A stretch of 64,000 nucleotides of DNA from Lactobacillus sp. CBA3605. Its GTDB lineage: Bacteria; Bacillota; Bacilli; Lactobacillales; Lactobacillaceae. Shown here in pieces: positions 1-9,018 of the stretch. The stretch's first letter is position 1. Every line of letters starts with the position of its first letter. The translations under genes were made by a program, and so were the position numbers. Under the pieces are notes generated by a model, which was given only the letters and a program-made list of their open reading frames with translations, did no database searches and was not told the DNA's origin. The stretch spans positions 2,232,001 through 2,296,000 of the forward strand of contig NZ_CP027190.1 of NCBI RefSeq assembly GCF_002970915.1, read 5' to 3'.

Positions 1-181
1 TCCCAATCTTTTTCTTAGTGGTTGACCGATGTTTGGCTGGCCGTTTGAGTTTTAAACGTAAACGCATCAAGGTCCGTGGTGCAGGCCGTCGAGCGGCATC
101 AATCGTGGTCGCTGGTGCGAAAGCCAGACTGCCGCCAATCCCCATAATGAGTACCAGCGTAATGAGTCGTCGTGTTTTCAA
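1..181 (-). CDS. Secreted protein, 5' part only (truncated by window start)
   Basis: The minus strand reads from a TTG at 179-181 leftwards through position 1 without a stop, giving at least 60 residues. A strong AGGGGG ribosome site lies about nine bases upstream of the TTG, and no ATG is available in frame. The N-terminus is a typical signal peptide: KTRR, then a hydrophobic stretch ending near LAFAPATTIDAA, followed by a very basic stretch rich in Arg, Lys and Pro. This implies export and perhaps a basic, wall-binding mature region. The body of the protein lies outside the window, so no function can be given. The plus-strand reading frame over the same bases is a shadow. Confidence 0.6.
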   Translation of the reverse strand, partial: MKTRRLITLVLIMGIGGSLAFAPATTIDAARRPAPRTLMRLRLKLKRPAKHRSTTKKKIG

Positions 182-312
182 AATTCGTTTCCCCCTAACT
201 AAACTGCTTCATTAGTTTATAAGTAATTGTCATTGCCGTCAATCTCAGGGGATAATGATGGCGTTTACAATCTTTTTACGGCCTGTTAACAAAGAATTAA
301 CGAAAACCGATG

Positions 313-339
313 AAATGTGATTGTATTTTAGTCACATTT
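313..339. promoter_or_regulatory. Inverted repeat in promoter region of 380-826
   Basis: AAATGTGA (313-320) and TCACATTT (332-339) are perfect 8-base arms with an 11-base AT-rich centre. A TATTAT -10-like box lies a little downstream (about 354-359). The position, spacing and symmetry suit a dimeric repressor or activator site. The half-site TGTGA...TCACA resembles CRP/FNR-family operators, which is only an inference. Confidence 0.4.
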
Positions 340-379
340 CCTTTATGGTGAAGATATTATAAAAAAGGGGTTTACTTAA

Positions 380-826
380 ATGAATATTGAAATTTTAAAC
401 TCAGCGATTCAAGATTTACATTTTCAAATTATTTATGATCGTGATGAAACAAAAGATGAACCTGGCCAAGGGCAATTTAGTTACACACCAGCTAATCCGG
501 ATGTCAAAAAGACTTTTGGGGATGACGTCGTACAAGCCCAATTGGACGTGACCTATAAAGAAGAAATGTACGATTTATCGGCAACGGTCTTTGCTATTGT
601 GCGTTTAAGTGGTGAAATGGTCAGCATGATTGAACGGCAATCTAATAACAAGCCGTTAGAAGATGATGAAAAAGGGATGCTAGATAACTTAAACGGTGCG
701 ATCATTCCAGCTTTGTCAGCTAAAGTACGGGCCTATGCCGCCTTGTTCTCAACCGAAGCTAGCAATTTTGCGGTGATGCCAGCAGATTTTGATGACAGTC
801 AGGAAAATGCACCTAAACCAGCCTAA
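380..826 (+). CDS. DUF1149-like protein with probable SecB-like fold
   Basis: The 148-residue acidic, soluble protein has no signal peptide or membrane segment. It starts with ATG after a GGGG ribosome site. The middle part (about residues 50-75, QAQLDVTYKEEMYDLSATV) is a run of beta-strand-like alternation, followed by a helical region and an acidic tail ending DSQENAPKPA. Length and layout fit the DUF1149 family of streptococci and lactobacilli, which shares a SecB-type fold; the biological role of that family is not established. It is a single-gene transcript with an intrinsic terminator immediately after it. The family call comes from pattern memory and was not tested by profile search. 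Confidence 0.55.
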   Translation: MNIEILNSAIQDLHFQIIYDRDETKDEPGQGQFSYTPANPDVKKTFGDDVVQAQLDVTYKEEMYDLSATVFAIVRLSGEMVSMIERQSNNKPLEDDEKGMLDNLNGAIIPALSAKVRAYAALFSTEASNFAVMPADFDDSQENAPKPA

Positions 827-855
827 GTTTTGGCTAATAAATTTTGAGTCTTAGA

Positions 856-891
856 AATGACGTTTGGGTGAGTCTCAAACGTTATTTTTAT
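856..891 (+). terminator. Intrinsic terminator after 380-826
   Basis: AATGACGTTTGGG and TCTCAAACGTTATT form a stem of about 12 pairs around a TGAG loop, followed by a T-rich tail. Confidence 0.8.
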
Positions 892-937
892 TGGGCTAAT
901 AGCTTTGTTAAGTGAAAAAACGAAGTTACAAAACCGT

Positions 938-967
938 TTGTGCAATCGTTAACAATCGTGATATAAT
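938..967 (+). promoter_or_regulatory. Sigma-A promoter of the ncRNA candidate
   Basis: TTGTGC (938-943) and a consensus TATAAT (962-967) are separated by 18 bases. No credible coding start with a ribosome site follows, so the promoter seems to drive the structured RNA downstream. Confidence 0.6.
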
Positions 968-971
968 GGGA

Positions 972-1215
972 ATTGACCCCAATAGCATTAGCTGGTTGGG
1001 ATTAGGTCAAAAGGCATTGTTAGCGGTAGCTTGCAATTATCTACGGACTGACGGCACCCTTGGTTGTCAAAGTTGGGGGTGGCGGTTTAACGAGCGTTAA
1101 TTCGTCAGCACACATACTTTTAAAAGCACGATGCGCACATAGGATGAGAACCCCGGGTGTCCGCAGGGTCAATGGCGATTGAATTACAACTTGGTAATTC
1201 AGTAGCCATTTTTGA
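972..1215 (+). ncRNA. Structured small RNA candidate, about 200-240 nt, type unassigned
   Basis: The region starts a few bases after a consensus -10 box and ends in a long intrinsic terminator. The 5' end ATTGACCC (972-979) is exactly complementary to GGGTCAAT (1166-1173), which would close the whole RNA. Inside are further helices: CCCAA/TTGGG with AGC/GCT near 978-1000, CTGACG near 1050 pairing with CGTCAG near 1107, CACCC with GGGTG inside that, and TAACG/CGTTA near 1095. A 62-codon frame crosses the region but has no ribosome site and resembles nothing. Size and end-closing fit a regulatory RNA such as 6S RNA, but I cannot confirm that; a leader RNA for the gene at 1301 is the alternative. 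Confidence 0.5.
1171..1215 (+). terminator. Terminator of the ncRNA candidate
   Basis: AATGGCGATTGAATTAC (1171-1187) pairs with GTAATTCAGTAGCCATT (1194-1210) with two mismatches and is followed by TTTT. Its first bases overlap the closing helix of the RNA, so the two structures are mutually exclusive, as in an attenuator. Confidence 0.75.
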
Positions 1216-1300
1216 TTATCTTGGGGGTTAAATTAAGGCGATTAAAAAGCTGTAAAATCCGTAATGAAAGCGTATACTAACGGTGAGAGGAGTGACGATC

Positions 1301-1855
1301 ATGTTTAAACCAATGGCATCAATTTTTACAAATCATCAGATTGCTGGTCATTATCGTGCGATTGACCGAGCCAAACAATGCATTGTGCCGTTTCACTTTG
1401 AAATTCAAGGCACTGAATATCCACAGCCGGTACCGGAAAAAAACTGGTTACGTCGACTATCGGGGACCCGGAGCGAGCACTATGCGATGGTTGAATTGAC
1501 ACCGACGAAAGTGATTTTATGGTCGCCAGAGCGCCGTAATTTGGGTGAAATGGCGTTAACCGATATTAAACTCATTCAAGTGGGGGCTATTCGCTGGCAT
1601 GTCACTCAGGGACTTGATCCGCGGCATGCTTTTCGCGCAACCATTTTTGTTGTGACGGATGCGGGAAACTATTATTTTGCAAATTCAGATATGGAAGTTT
1701 TACCAGCTATTTTTAAGTTCGCCCATGCGCACAGCATTCCGGTTGAAGACCCCTTACGTTTAATCCCATTATTGAAGGTTGGGTGGCAAGTCGCTGCTAA
1801 GACACTCCATGAAACCTATGCCCAGTTAGCGAAACATACCGGCTATCCGGATTAA
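1301..1855 (+). CDS. Hypothetical cytoplasmic protein
   Basis: I do not recognise this 184-residue protein. The ATG at 1301 was chosen because AGAGGAG sits eight bases upstream; an in-frame GTG at 1283 lies before that ribosome site. There is no signal peptide or membrane segment. Residues about 60-130 alternate beta-like hydrophobics (HYAMVELTPTKVILWSPERRNLGEM, then ATIFVVTDAGNYYFAN). That is the look of a PH-like or GRAM-like barrel, with a helical C-terminus (HETYAQLAKHTGYPD). It is followed by its own terminator, so it is probably monocistronic. The fold remark is inference only. Confidence 0.55.
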   Translation: MFKPMASIFTNHQIAGHYRAIDRAKQCIVPFHFEIQGTEYPQPVPEKNWLRRLSGTRSEHYAMVELTPTKVILWSPERRNLGEMALTDIKLIQVGAIRWHVTQGLDPRHAFRATIFVVTDAGNYYFANSDMEVLPAIFKFAHAHSIPVEDPLRLIPLLKVGWQVAAKTLHETYAQLAKHTGYPD

Positions 1856-1877
1856 TAAATGACGATTAGCTTAAAAT

Positions 1878-1942
1878 AAGAATCGCACTAGTTAGCTTAG
1901 GCCATGTGATCAGGCCTCGCATAACTAGGGGATTCTTTTTTG
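1878..1942 (+). terminator. Terminator after 1301-1855
   Basis: AGAATCGCACTAGTTA at the left pairs with TAACTAGGGGATTCT at the right. An inner GGCC/GGCC hairpin sits between them and TTTTTT follows. Confidence 0.75.
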
Positions 1943-2022
1943 ATGCATTGGCGTTTAAAAGTTGGTTGCGAAAGATGATATAATAATGGCAATTAGTAAA
2001 ATAGGAAGGTGTGTATTGCGGC

Positions 2023-2243
2023 ATGTTAACCGGAAAATTTGAAAACTTGCCAACAACGTTGCCACAGCTTTAAATTTGAAGCGTGGTTATCAATAGTTAT
2101 TAGTCCAAGCGAAAGCTGGATTTTTATCCATCCCTGAAAATAAAATGCATTGGTATGGTTGGCAATTGGCGACGTATTATCGGACTAATGACCTAACGAT
2201 GATTAAAACATGGCTCTATGATAATTGTCTATTTGGCATGTAA
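2023..2243 (+). pseudogene. Decayed small gene (frameshift plus in-frame stop)
   Basis: An ATG at 2023 with AGGAAGG upstream opens MLTGKFENLPTTLPQL and stops at 2071. A shift of frame after about residue 9 continues as NNVATALNLKRGYQ, meets a TAG at 2094-2096, and in the same frame continues LLVQAKAGFLSIPENK, then MHWYGWQLATYYRT and TWLYDNCLFGM to a TAA at 2241. The joined frame is about 73 codons with protein-like composition, rich in aromatic residues. A TATAAT box (1979-1984) lies upstream. I do not recognise the family. A sequencing error is possible, but two lesions make decay more likely. Confidence 0.5.
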
Positions 2244-2292
2244 ATGTGGTTAATGATGTTGGTTCCAACAGCTATCAGTCGTCTAAACAAAT

Positions 2293-2345
2293 AACCCCCG
2301 TGCCAAGTAGCCGCTAGTAACGGCTACTTGGCACGGGGGTTTTAG
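2293..2345. terminator. Strong terminator for gdh (minus), possibly bidirectional
   Basis: An almost perfect 20-pair, GC-rich stem (ACCCCCGTGCCAAGTAGCCG and its complement) has a small loop. On the minus strand it follows the gdh stop by about 23 bases and ends in TTATTTGTTT. Confidence 0.85.
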
Positions 2346-2367
2346 ATTTGAGTTGAATTAGGCGCTT

Positions 2368-3738
<1,371 letters not shown>

Positions 3739-3936
3739 TTAACTATCATTCATATTTTACTGGTTTTGTTCGGAAATTGCACGAGTTAAATCAGCTAATT
3801 TGCATCGGAATTTTGGTGATTATACCCGTCAAAACGAAAAATGGTTCGGTCGCTTAACACAAAAGAATGTTTGCGTGCATTCTGACGGCAGGAGCCGTAT
3901 CCTTACGACAATAAGAATTGGGGGATTATAGTAATT

Positions 3937-5082
3937 ATGAAGCGATGGCGGTTGACCATGGAAATAGTAGTCGGTAGCGTAGTCGTGTTTGGCCTGATGG
4001 GGCTGGCATTTCACGGTATTCGGACGACGCAGGTTAATTCGGTAACGACGCCTAAACCGGTGGTCAAAAAGACAGCGATGGCTGATATGGCATCCACGCG
4101 GCAATTGACGCAAGCCCAGGCGATGACTCAAATTACGGCCTTGGTTAAGCGGCGACGAATTATGGGAACGTTACTAGTGACGAACAATGGACCGACCGGT
4201 GTTCAGATTAAGTCGTTTGGCGCTGCCAACGTGGCGCCACTTGAACCAAATACGGCTAATGAAGCCTATCCGTTGGCTTCATTACAAAAAGCCGTGACGG
4301 GTGCCATGATTCAACAGTTAATCAATGAAAAACGCCTGTCAATGACCACGCCACTCAGTATGTATTTGCCGCAGGTGCCCTATGCCAATCAGATTACAAT
4401 TCGTGAGTTATTGGATCATACATCTGGTATCCGAATGAAGGAGACCACGCCGCCAAAGTTGCTGCCAACGGAACCAGCACAACTTAATTATACATTGACC
4501 CATTTGAAGTCAACAAATCATCATACTTATGCGTATTCTAATGCGAATTTTACGTTGTTAGCTGGCGTTATTCGCCAAGTAACCGGTCGTTCCTATCAAG
4601 CTAATTTACAGGCAAAGGTGTTAAAGCCATTGGGAATGCGACACACATACGCCTACAATGAGGTTCCAGCTAATGTCACCAATCCAGTTGGTTATCGGCT
4701 GACTAATCTGGGGTTACAGCGGGTATTTTTGTCGAAGCCTTTACAGTCTAGTGAATTGGGTTGTGGGAGCTTATATGCTAGTGTGGGCGATTATTATCGG
4801 TTTATGCAGGCGTTACTTTCGGGCCGATTAGTCGGTCAGACGGGGCTTAACATGTTAACGGCAAATAAGCAGTTGACTTATGCGGCAGGGGTCTATTATT
4901 TAGGTCAAGACAGAGTCCGCATTGGTGGGAGTGACAATGGTTTTCACACCTACTATATGGGGACGACGAATGGCCAAGTGGGAGTCGTCTTATTCGATAA
5001 TCAAGGGAATTTTAAACGAGATAATGCCGTTGGTTATGAGATTCAAGCGATTTTAAACCGAGCTGAACGGTTTAAGCACTAG
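3937..5082 (+). CDS. Membrane-anchored serine hydrolase (beta-lactamase / PBP4-like fold)
   Basis: This 381-residue protein has a basic N-terminus and one hydrophobic segment (residues about 9-28), so the domain sits outside the membrane. Family S12/class C signatures are present: SLQK (the SxxK nucleophile) near residue 112, LLDHTSGI near 155, and YSNANF (Tyr-Ser-Asn) near 200. The third motif region reads IGGSDNGF rather than HSGGxxGF, so the usual His/Lys is not obvious. Known family activities are D-Ala carboxypeptidase, esterase or D-alanyl-teichoic esterase; the substrate here is unknown. A related gene follows 19 bases downstream and looks like a tandem duplicate. Confidence 0.8.
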   Translation: MKRWRLTMEIVVGSVVVFGLMGLAFHGIRTTQVNSVTTPKPVVKKTAMADMASTRQLTQAQAMTQITALVKRRRIMGTLLVTNNGPTGVQIKSFGAANVAPLEPNTANEAYPLASLQKAVTGAMIQQLINEKRLSMTTPLSMYLPQVPYANQITIRELLDHTSGIRMKETTPPKLLPTEPAQLNYTLTHLKSTNHHTYAYSNANFTLLAGVIRQVTGRSYQANLQAKVLKPLGMRHTYAYNEVPANVTNPVGYRLTNLGLQRVFLSKPLQSSELGCGSLYASVGDYYRFMQALLSGRLVGQTGLNMLTANKQLTYAAGVYYLGQDRVRIGGSDNGFHTYYMGTTNGQVGVVLFDNQGNFKRDNAVGYEIQAILNRAERFKH

Positions 5083-5101
5083 TAAAATGGGGGATGTTAA
5101 G

Positions 5102-6667
5102 ATGTGGTTGCGTCGACTGAGACAGGTGGGGTTAGTGATTGTGAGCGGTTTAATCGGCCTACAATTGGGGGGCCTAGTTGCGACTGAGACACGCGACGTA
5201 GCGGCGTACTTTAAAGTCAAGTCAGCGCGGGTTCAAGTTCGGGCCACGTTAGCAAAATCGTCAGCCAAGCGGTCACAATCACGCTTGGTACGACCAGGTC
5301 AACTATATCGTGGCACGCTCCCGGTCAGCAGTCGGCACACCACCTACCGTTATTTAAAAGCGTTAACGGGTCAGCCGCGCGGATGGGTCAAGCAATCGGA
5401 TCTACAACCAGTCCAACCAGCGTTAGTTGCAGGTTATTTAAAGCGCTGGGGCACACAAAAGCGTAACGGTCATTTGGCCTTAATCCAACCAGACCGGCCG
5501 GTTACCGTTACTTTAGCTGGACCGCCGGGCACGACTAAAACTGCGGTGACACAGCGCGTAGCTGCGAAGAAGCTAACTGAGCCAGCAGTTCAGGTGATTG
5601 GCACGACGCAGACGAGTGTTGGCCAATATTATTTACTACAAGTCAATCAGCATCCATATGGTTGGGTAGCGGCCCAACCTTTCGTCTATCAAGCGGCTGC
5701 GGTGACGCCGATTAAGGCCAAGACTTGGCGGCGAATTGACCAGCTAATTGCAACCCAACCAATTCAAGGCACATTGTTAGTCGCTAAAAAAGGTCAAACG
5801 ATTCCGACTGTCCGTGATTATGGCACGACTGGCCGACCAACGGCGACCTTGGATAAGCCAACGACCATTTATCCGATTGCGTCGTTGCAAAAAGCAATGA
5901 CGGGCGTCATGATTGGTCAGTTGATTCAAAGCCATCAGTTAACATTGACCACGACGTTGGCAAAATTTTACCCGCAGGTACCGTATGCGAAGCAGATCAC
6001 GATACAACAGTTGTTGGACCATACCTCAGGCATTGTGATGAACGAGGTGGCACCAGCTCGGCCCTTATCAGAAGTGGCGGCTGTCCAATGGGCGTTGAAG
6101 CATTTAACGTCCACCAACCAGCATCGTTGGCAGTATTGTAGTGCTAACTATACGTTATTGGCAGGGGTCATTCGGCAAGTGACGAAAAAAACATATGCAG
6201 AAAATTTACAGCAACGGATTTTAAAACCAGCTGGAATGACGCAAACAGCACCGTGGAGTCAGTTTGCACATCAAAAGATTGCCTTACCCTATGTGGCGAC
6301 GGCCCGTGCCACGACGCCAGCGCATCGCATTTCATTGCCGTTATTATCTAGTGAACTAGGGGCTGGCGATATTGGGACTACGGTGATGGATTATTACCGC
6401 TTTGTAGCAGCTTTTAACGACGGGACTTTGTTATCAGCCCACATGCGCACGCAGTTGACGCGAATTCGGGCGAAAACTTACGCTGCGGGCTGGTATTATG
6501 GGGCTGGTGGCGGACAACATGCCTCGGGCTACGATAATGACATTAGTAATTTTTATCAGCGGACCGCAGCTGGTGGGGTGACAGTGGTCTTTTTCATGAA
6601 TCAAGCGAACCACCAGTTGGCTCAGCAACTAGTTCAGCAAATTGCGACCTTGATTGCGGCGGATTAA
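5102..6667 (+). CDS. Serine hydrolase with GW/SH3-like wall-binding modules
   Basis: The product is 521 residues from the ATG at 5102, which has GGGGG eight bases upstream; the in-frame ATG at 5087 precedes that site. It has an N-terminal hydrophobic segment, then two SH3-like GW-type repeats (YRYLKALTGQPRGWVKQSDL near residue 95, and a second ending HPYGWVAAQPF near 200). A beta-lactamase-type domain follows. SLQK and LLDHTSGI are conserved with the gene upstream, but the Tyr motif reads YCSANY in place of YSNANF, replacing the motif Asn with Ser. It is probably a wall-attached hydrolase cotranscribed with 3937-5082. Confidence 0.8.
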   Translation: MWLRRLRQVGLVIVSGLIGLQLGGLVATETRDVAAYFKVKSARVQVRATLAKSSAKRSQSRLVRPGQLYRGTLPVSSRHTTYRYLKALTGQPRGWVKQSDLQPVQPALVAGYLKRWGTQKRNGHLALIQPDRPVTVTLAGPPGTTKTAVTQRVAAKKLTEPAVQVIGTTQTSVGQYYLLQVNQHPYGWVAAQPFVYQAAAVTPIKAKTWRRIDQLIATQPIQGTLLVAKKGQTIPTVRDYGTTGRPTATLDKPTTIYPIASLQKAMTGVMIGQLIQSHQLTLTTTLAKFYPQVPYAKQITIQQLLDHTSGIVMNEVAPARPLSEVAAVQWALKHLTSTNQHRWQYCSANYTLLAGVIRQVTKKTYAENLQQRILKPAGMTQTAPWSQFAHQKIALPYVATARATTPAHRISLPLLSSELGAGDIGTTVMDYYRFVAAFNDGTLLSAHMRTQLTRIRAKTYAAGWYYGAGGGQHASGYDNDISNFYQRTAAGGVTVVFFMNQANHQLAQQLVQQIATLIAAD

Positions 6668-6789
6668 GGTTTAGAATTTATTAAGCGCCTAAGTTGTGGT
6701 GGCTAGTTATTGCGTTTAACGGTATCATAACGGTAACTAGTTTAATAAATTTGACAAAAATTATCATGAGAATATAGGTGAACATAAGG

Positions 6790-7902
6790 ATGACTAAAAA
6801 AATTAAAGTAATGACTATTTTTGGGACGCGTCCGGAAGCCATTAAAATGGCCCCCATCGTGCTACAGTTGCAGCAATCGGCGCAATTTACGCCCATTACG
6901 GTAGTGACCGCGCAACATCGTGAAATGCTGGACCAGGTGTTGACCATTTTTAAGATTAAACCGGATTATGATTTAAATATTATGCGCCCAAATCAAACTT
7001 TGGCGGGGATTACGAGTCGGGTGTTGACGAAATTAGATGAGGTGTTAGCGACTGCTAAACCCGATATTATTTTAGTCCATGGCGACACGACTACCACCTT
7101 TGCTGCCAGTGTTAGTGCCTTTTATCATCAAATTCCAGTGGGTCATGTGGAAGCAGGCCTACGAACTTGGGATAAGTATTCGCCTTATCCGGAAGAGATG
7201 AATCGCCAGCTAACGGATGTGTTGGCTGATATGTATTTTGCCCCAACCACGCTGAGTCAAGCCAATTTACTCAAAGAAAATCACCCAGCAGCACAGATTA
7301 CGATTACTGGGAATACAGCGATTGATGCGCTAAAGCAAACGGTCAATGCGGATTATCAGCATGCCGCGTTGAACTTGATTCAGCCAGGACACCGCATGAT
7401 TTTATTAACCATGCATCGGCGTGAGAATCAGGGCGCCCCAATGGAAGCCGTCTTTGCAGCCATTAAGCGGGTCGTTTTAAGTCATCCGGATGTGGAAGTC
7501 GTGTATCCAGTGCATTTAAGCCCAGTGGTACAAGCAATTGCGCAGCGGGTACTAGGTCAGACTAACCGGATTCACTTGATTGAGCCGTTAGATGTCGTTG
7601 ACTTTCATAATATGGCGGCTCGGAGCTACTTTATCATGACGGATTCTGGTGGCGTGCAGGAAGAAGCGCCATCGCTCAATAAACCTGTTTTGGTCTTGCG
7701 GACCATGACTGAGCGACCAGAAGGGGTTGATGCCGGTACGCTGAAGTTAGTGGGGACCGATGGCGACCGGGTTGAAGCTGCGATGACACAGTTGTTAGAC
7801 GATCAAGATGAGTATGATCGGATGGCGATGGCCAAGAACCCGTATGGTGACGGCCATGCGGCGACCTATATCTTAAAGGCGATTGCCGAACATTTTAACT
7901 AA
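6790..7902 (+). CDS. mnaA: UDP-N-acetylglucosamine 2-epimerase (non-hydrolysing)
   Basis: It converts UDP-GlcNAc to UDP-ManNAc, the donor for the linkage unit of wall teichoic acid and for some capsules. The 370 residues carry the full family pattern: GTRPEAIKMAP near the N-terminus, HGDTTTTFA, GHVEAGLRTWDKYSPYPEE, TGNTAIDAL, MHRRENQG and TDSGGVQEEAP. The ATG at 6790 was chosen by comparison with Bacillus MnaA and has AGGTG ten bases upstream; an in-frame GTG at 6778 is the alternative. It shares a bidirectional terminator with the convergent gene. Confidence 0.92.
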   Translation: MTKKIKVMTIFGTRPEAIKMAPIVLQLQQSAQFTPITVVTAQHREMLDQVLTIFKIKPDYDLNIMRPNQTLAGITSRVLTKLDEVLATAKPDIILVHGDTTTTFAASVSAFYHQIPVGHVEAGLRTWDKYSPYPEEMNRQLTDVLADMYFAPTTLSQANLLKENHPAAQITITGNTAIDALKQTVNADYQHAALNLIQPGHRMILLTMHRRENQGAPMEAVFAAIKRVVLSHPDVEVVYPVHLSPVVQAIAQRVLGQTNRIHLIEPLDVVDFHNMAARSYFIMTDSGGVQEEAPSLNKPVLVLRTMTERPEGVDAGTLKLVGTDGDRVEAAMTQLLDDQDEYDRMAMAKNPYGDGHAATYILKAIAEHFN

Positions 7903-7904
7903 AC

Positions 7905-7946
7905 TAAAAATGGGCCAGCGATTAACTTTCGCTAGCTCATTTTTTG
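7905..7946. terminator. Bidirectional terminator between mnaA and the GtrB-type gene
   Basis: ATGGGCCAGCG pairs imperfectly with CGCTAGCTCAT. Runs of A on the left and T on the right allow it to end both convergent transcripts. Confidence 0.8.
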
Positions 7947-7953
7947 ATTTAAC

Positions 7954-8895
7954 TTATTTTTGTTCTTGTACGATATATTGCGGTCGATGCTTGGTTTCCA
8001 AGTAGATTTTGCCGAGGTAATTTCCAATAATTCCCATACAGAAGAGTTGGATACCACCAGTAAAGAGTAAGATAGAAACCATCGAAGCCCAACCACCAAC
8101 GCTGTTGCCGAAGAGAATCTTCCGGATGATGACTACAATCATACTAACCACGGAGATGGCGGCGAATAAGCCACCAATGAATGTGGCAATCTTTAGCGGG
8201 ACGTCAGAGAAATCAACAATGGCTTCAATCGAGTAGTTGAATAACTGCCAGAAAGACCAATGGGTTTCACCAGCGGATCGGGGGGCGTTCTCAAATTTGA
8301 GATAGGTCGTGCGAAAGCCAACCCAATTAAAAATCCCTTTCGAAAAACGATTATATTCCGGTAATTCAAGAACAGCGTCTACCATTTGACGGGTCATTAA
8401 GCGGTAATCCCGGGCGTTCGGGATGATTTGAACCTTTGAAATCTTATTAATGACTGCGTAAAATGACCGTGAGAAGAAGGAACGAATGGCAGGTTCACCT
8501 TTGCGATCTTCTCGCATTGTCCCAACACAATCGTAGTCGCCAGTCTCAATCGTGGTTAACATTTCAGGTAACAATTCAGGCGGGTCTTGTAAATCGACAT
8601 CCATAACGGCGACGTAATCCCCATGTGCGTTTTGTAAACCAGCGGCTAAGCCAGCTTCTTTGCCGAAATTACGTGAAAATGAAATGTAATGAACGATATC
8701 CGGATGGGCAGCCTGTAGTTTACGGAATTCTTTCAAGGTCCCATCACTTGAGCCATCGTTAATGAATAGGTATTCATGATGAATGGCTTCGAATTCAGTC
8801 GGATGCGCACTGATCACCTTTTCAACGGTGTTAAAGAAAATTTCAATTGTGGGCTCTTCATTATAACAGGGCACAATTAAACTCATAGTTTTCAT
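7954..8895 (-). CDS. GtrB/DPM1-type polyprenyl-phosphate glycosyltransferase
   Basis: This family 2 transferase moves a sugar from a nucleotide donor to undecaprenyl phosphate on the inner membrane face, for later decoration of wall polymers. The 313 residues start with AGGAG about ten bases upstream. The GT-A domain has VPCYNEE, NDGSSDGT near residue 47, DVDLQDPPE near 98 and RDYRLM. Two C-terminal membrane spans (about 230-255 and 262-292) are typical of GtrB, CsbB and YkcC. The gene is alone between convergent and divergent neighbours, so its acceptor pathway cannot be read from context. Confidence 0.88.
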   Translation of the reverse strand: MKTMSLIVPCYNEEPTIEIFFNTVEKVISAHPTEFEAIHHEYLFINDGSSDGTLKEFRKLQAAHPDIVHYISFSRNFGKEAGLAAGLQNAHGDYVAVMDVDLQDPPELLPEMLTTIETGDYDCVGTMREDRKGEPAIRSFFSRSFYAVINKISKVQIIPNARDYRLMTRQMVDAVLELPEYNRFSKGIFNWVGFRTTYLKFENAPRSAGETHWSFWQLFNYSIEAIVDFSDVPLKIATFIGGLFAAISVVSMIVVIIRKILFGNSVGGWASMVSILLFTGGIQLFCMGIIGNYLGKIYLETKHRPQYIVQEQK

Positions 8896-9018
8896 AAATA
8901 TTAAGCTCCTAACTCCCTTTTTGACTACTTAATAGCTTACCACAATGTATTTAAGCTGTTTCGATTTTCAATCCATTGTATAATGGAAAATACTAATTAA
9001 ATTAATGGAGAACATCAG

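Noticed and set aside
912..1100. 62-codon frame on the plus strand
   Set aside because: It has no ribosome site and no protein-like pattern, and it runs over a promoter and a structured RNA with a terminator.
6751..6778. TTGACA followed by TATAGG 16 bases later, before mnaA
   Set aside because: The -10 box would overlap the ribosome site and start transcription at the start codon, so it is unlikely to be the real mnaA promoter.
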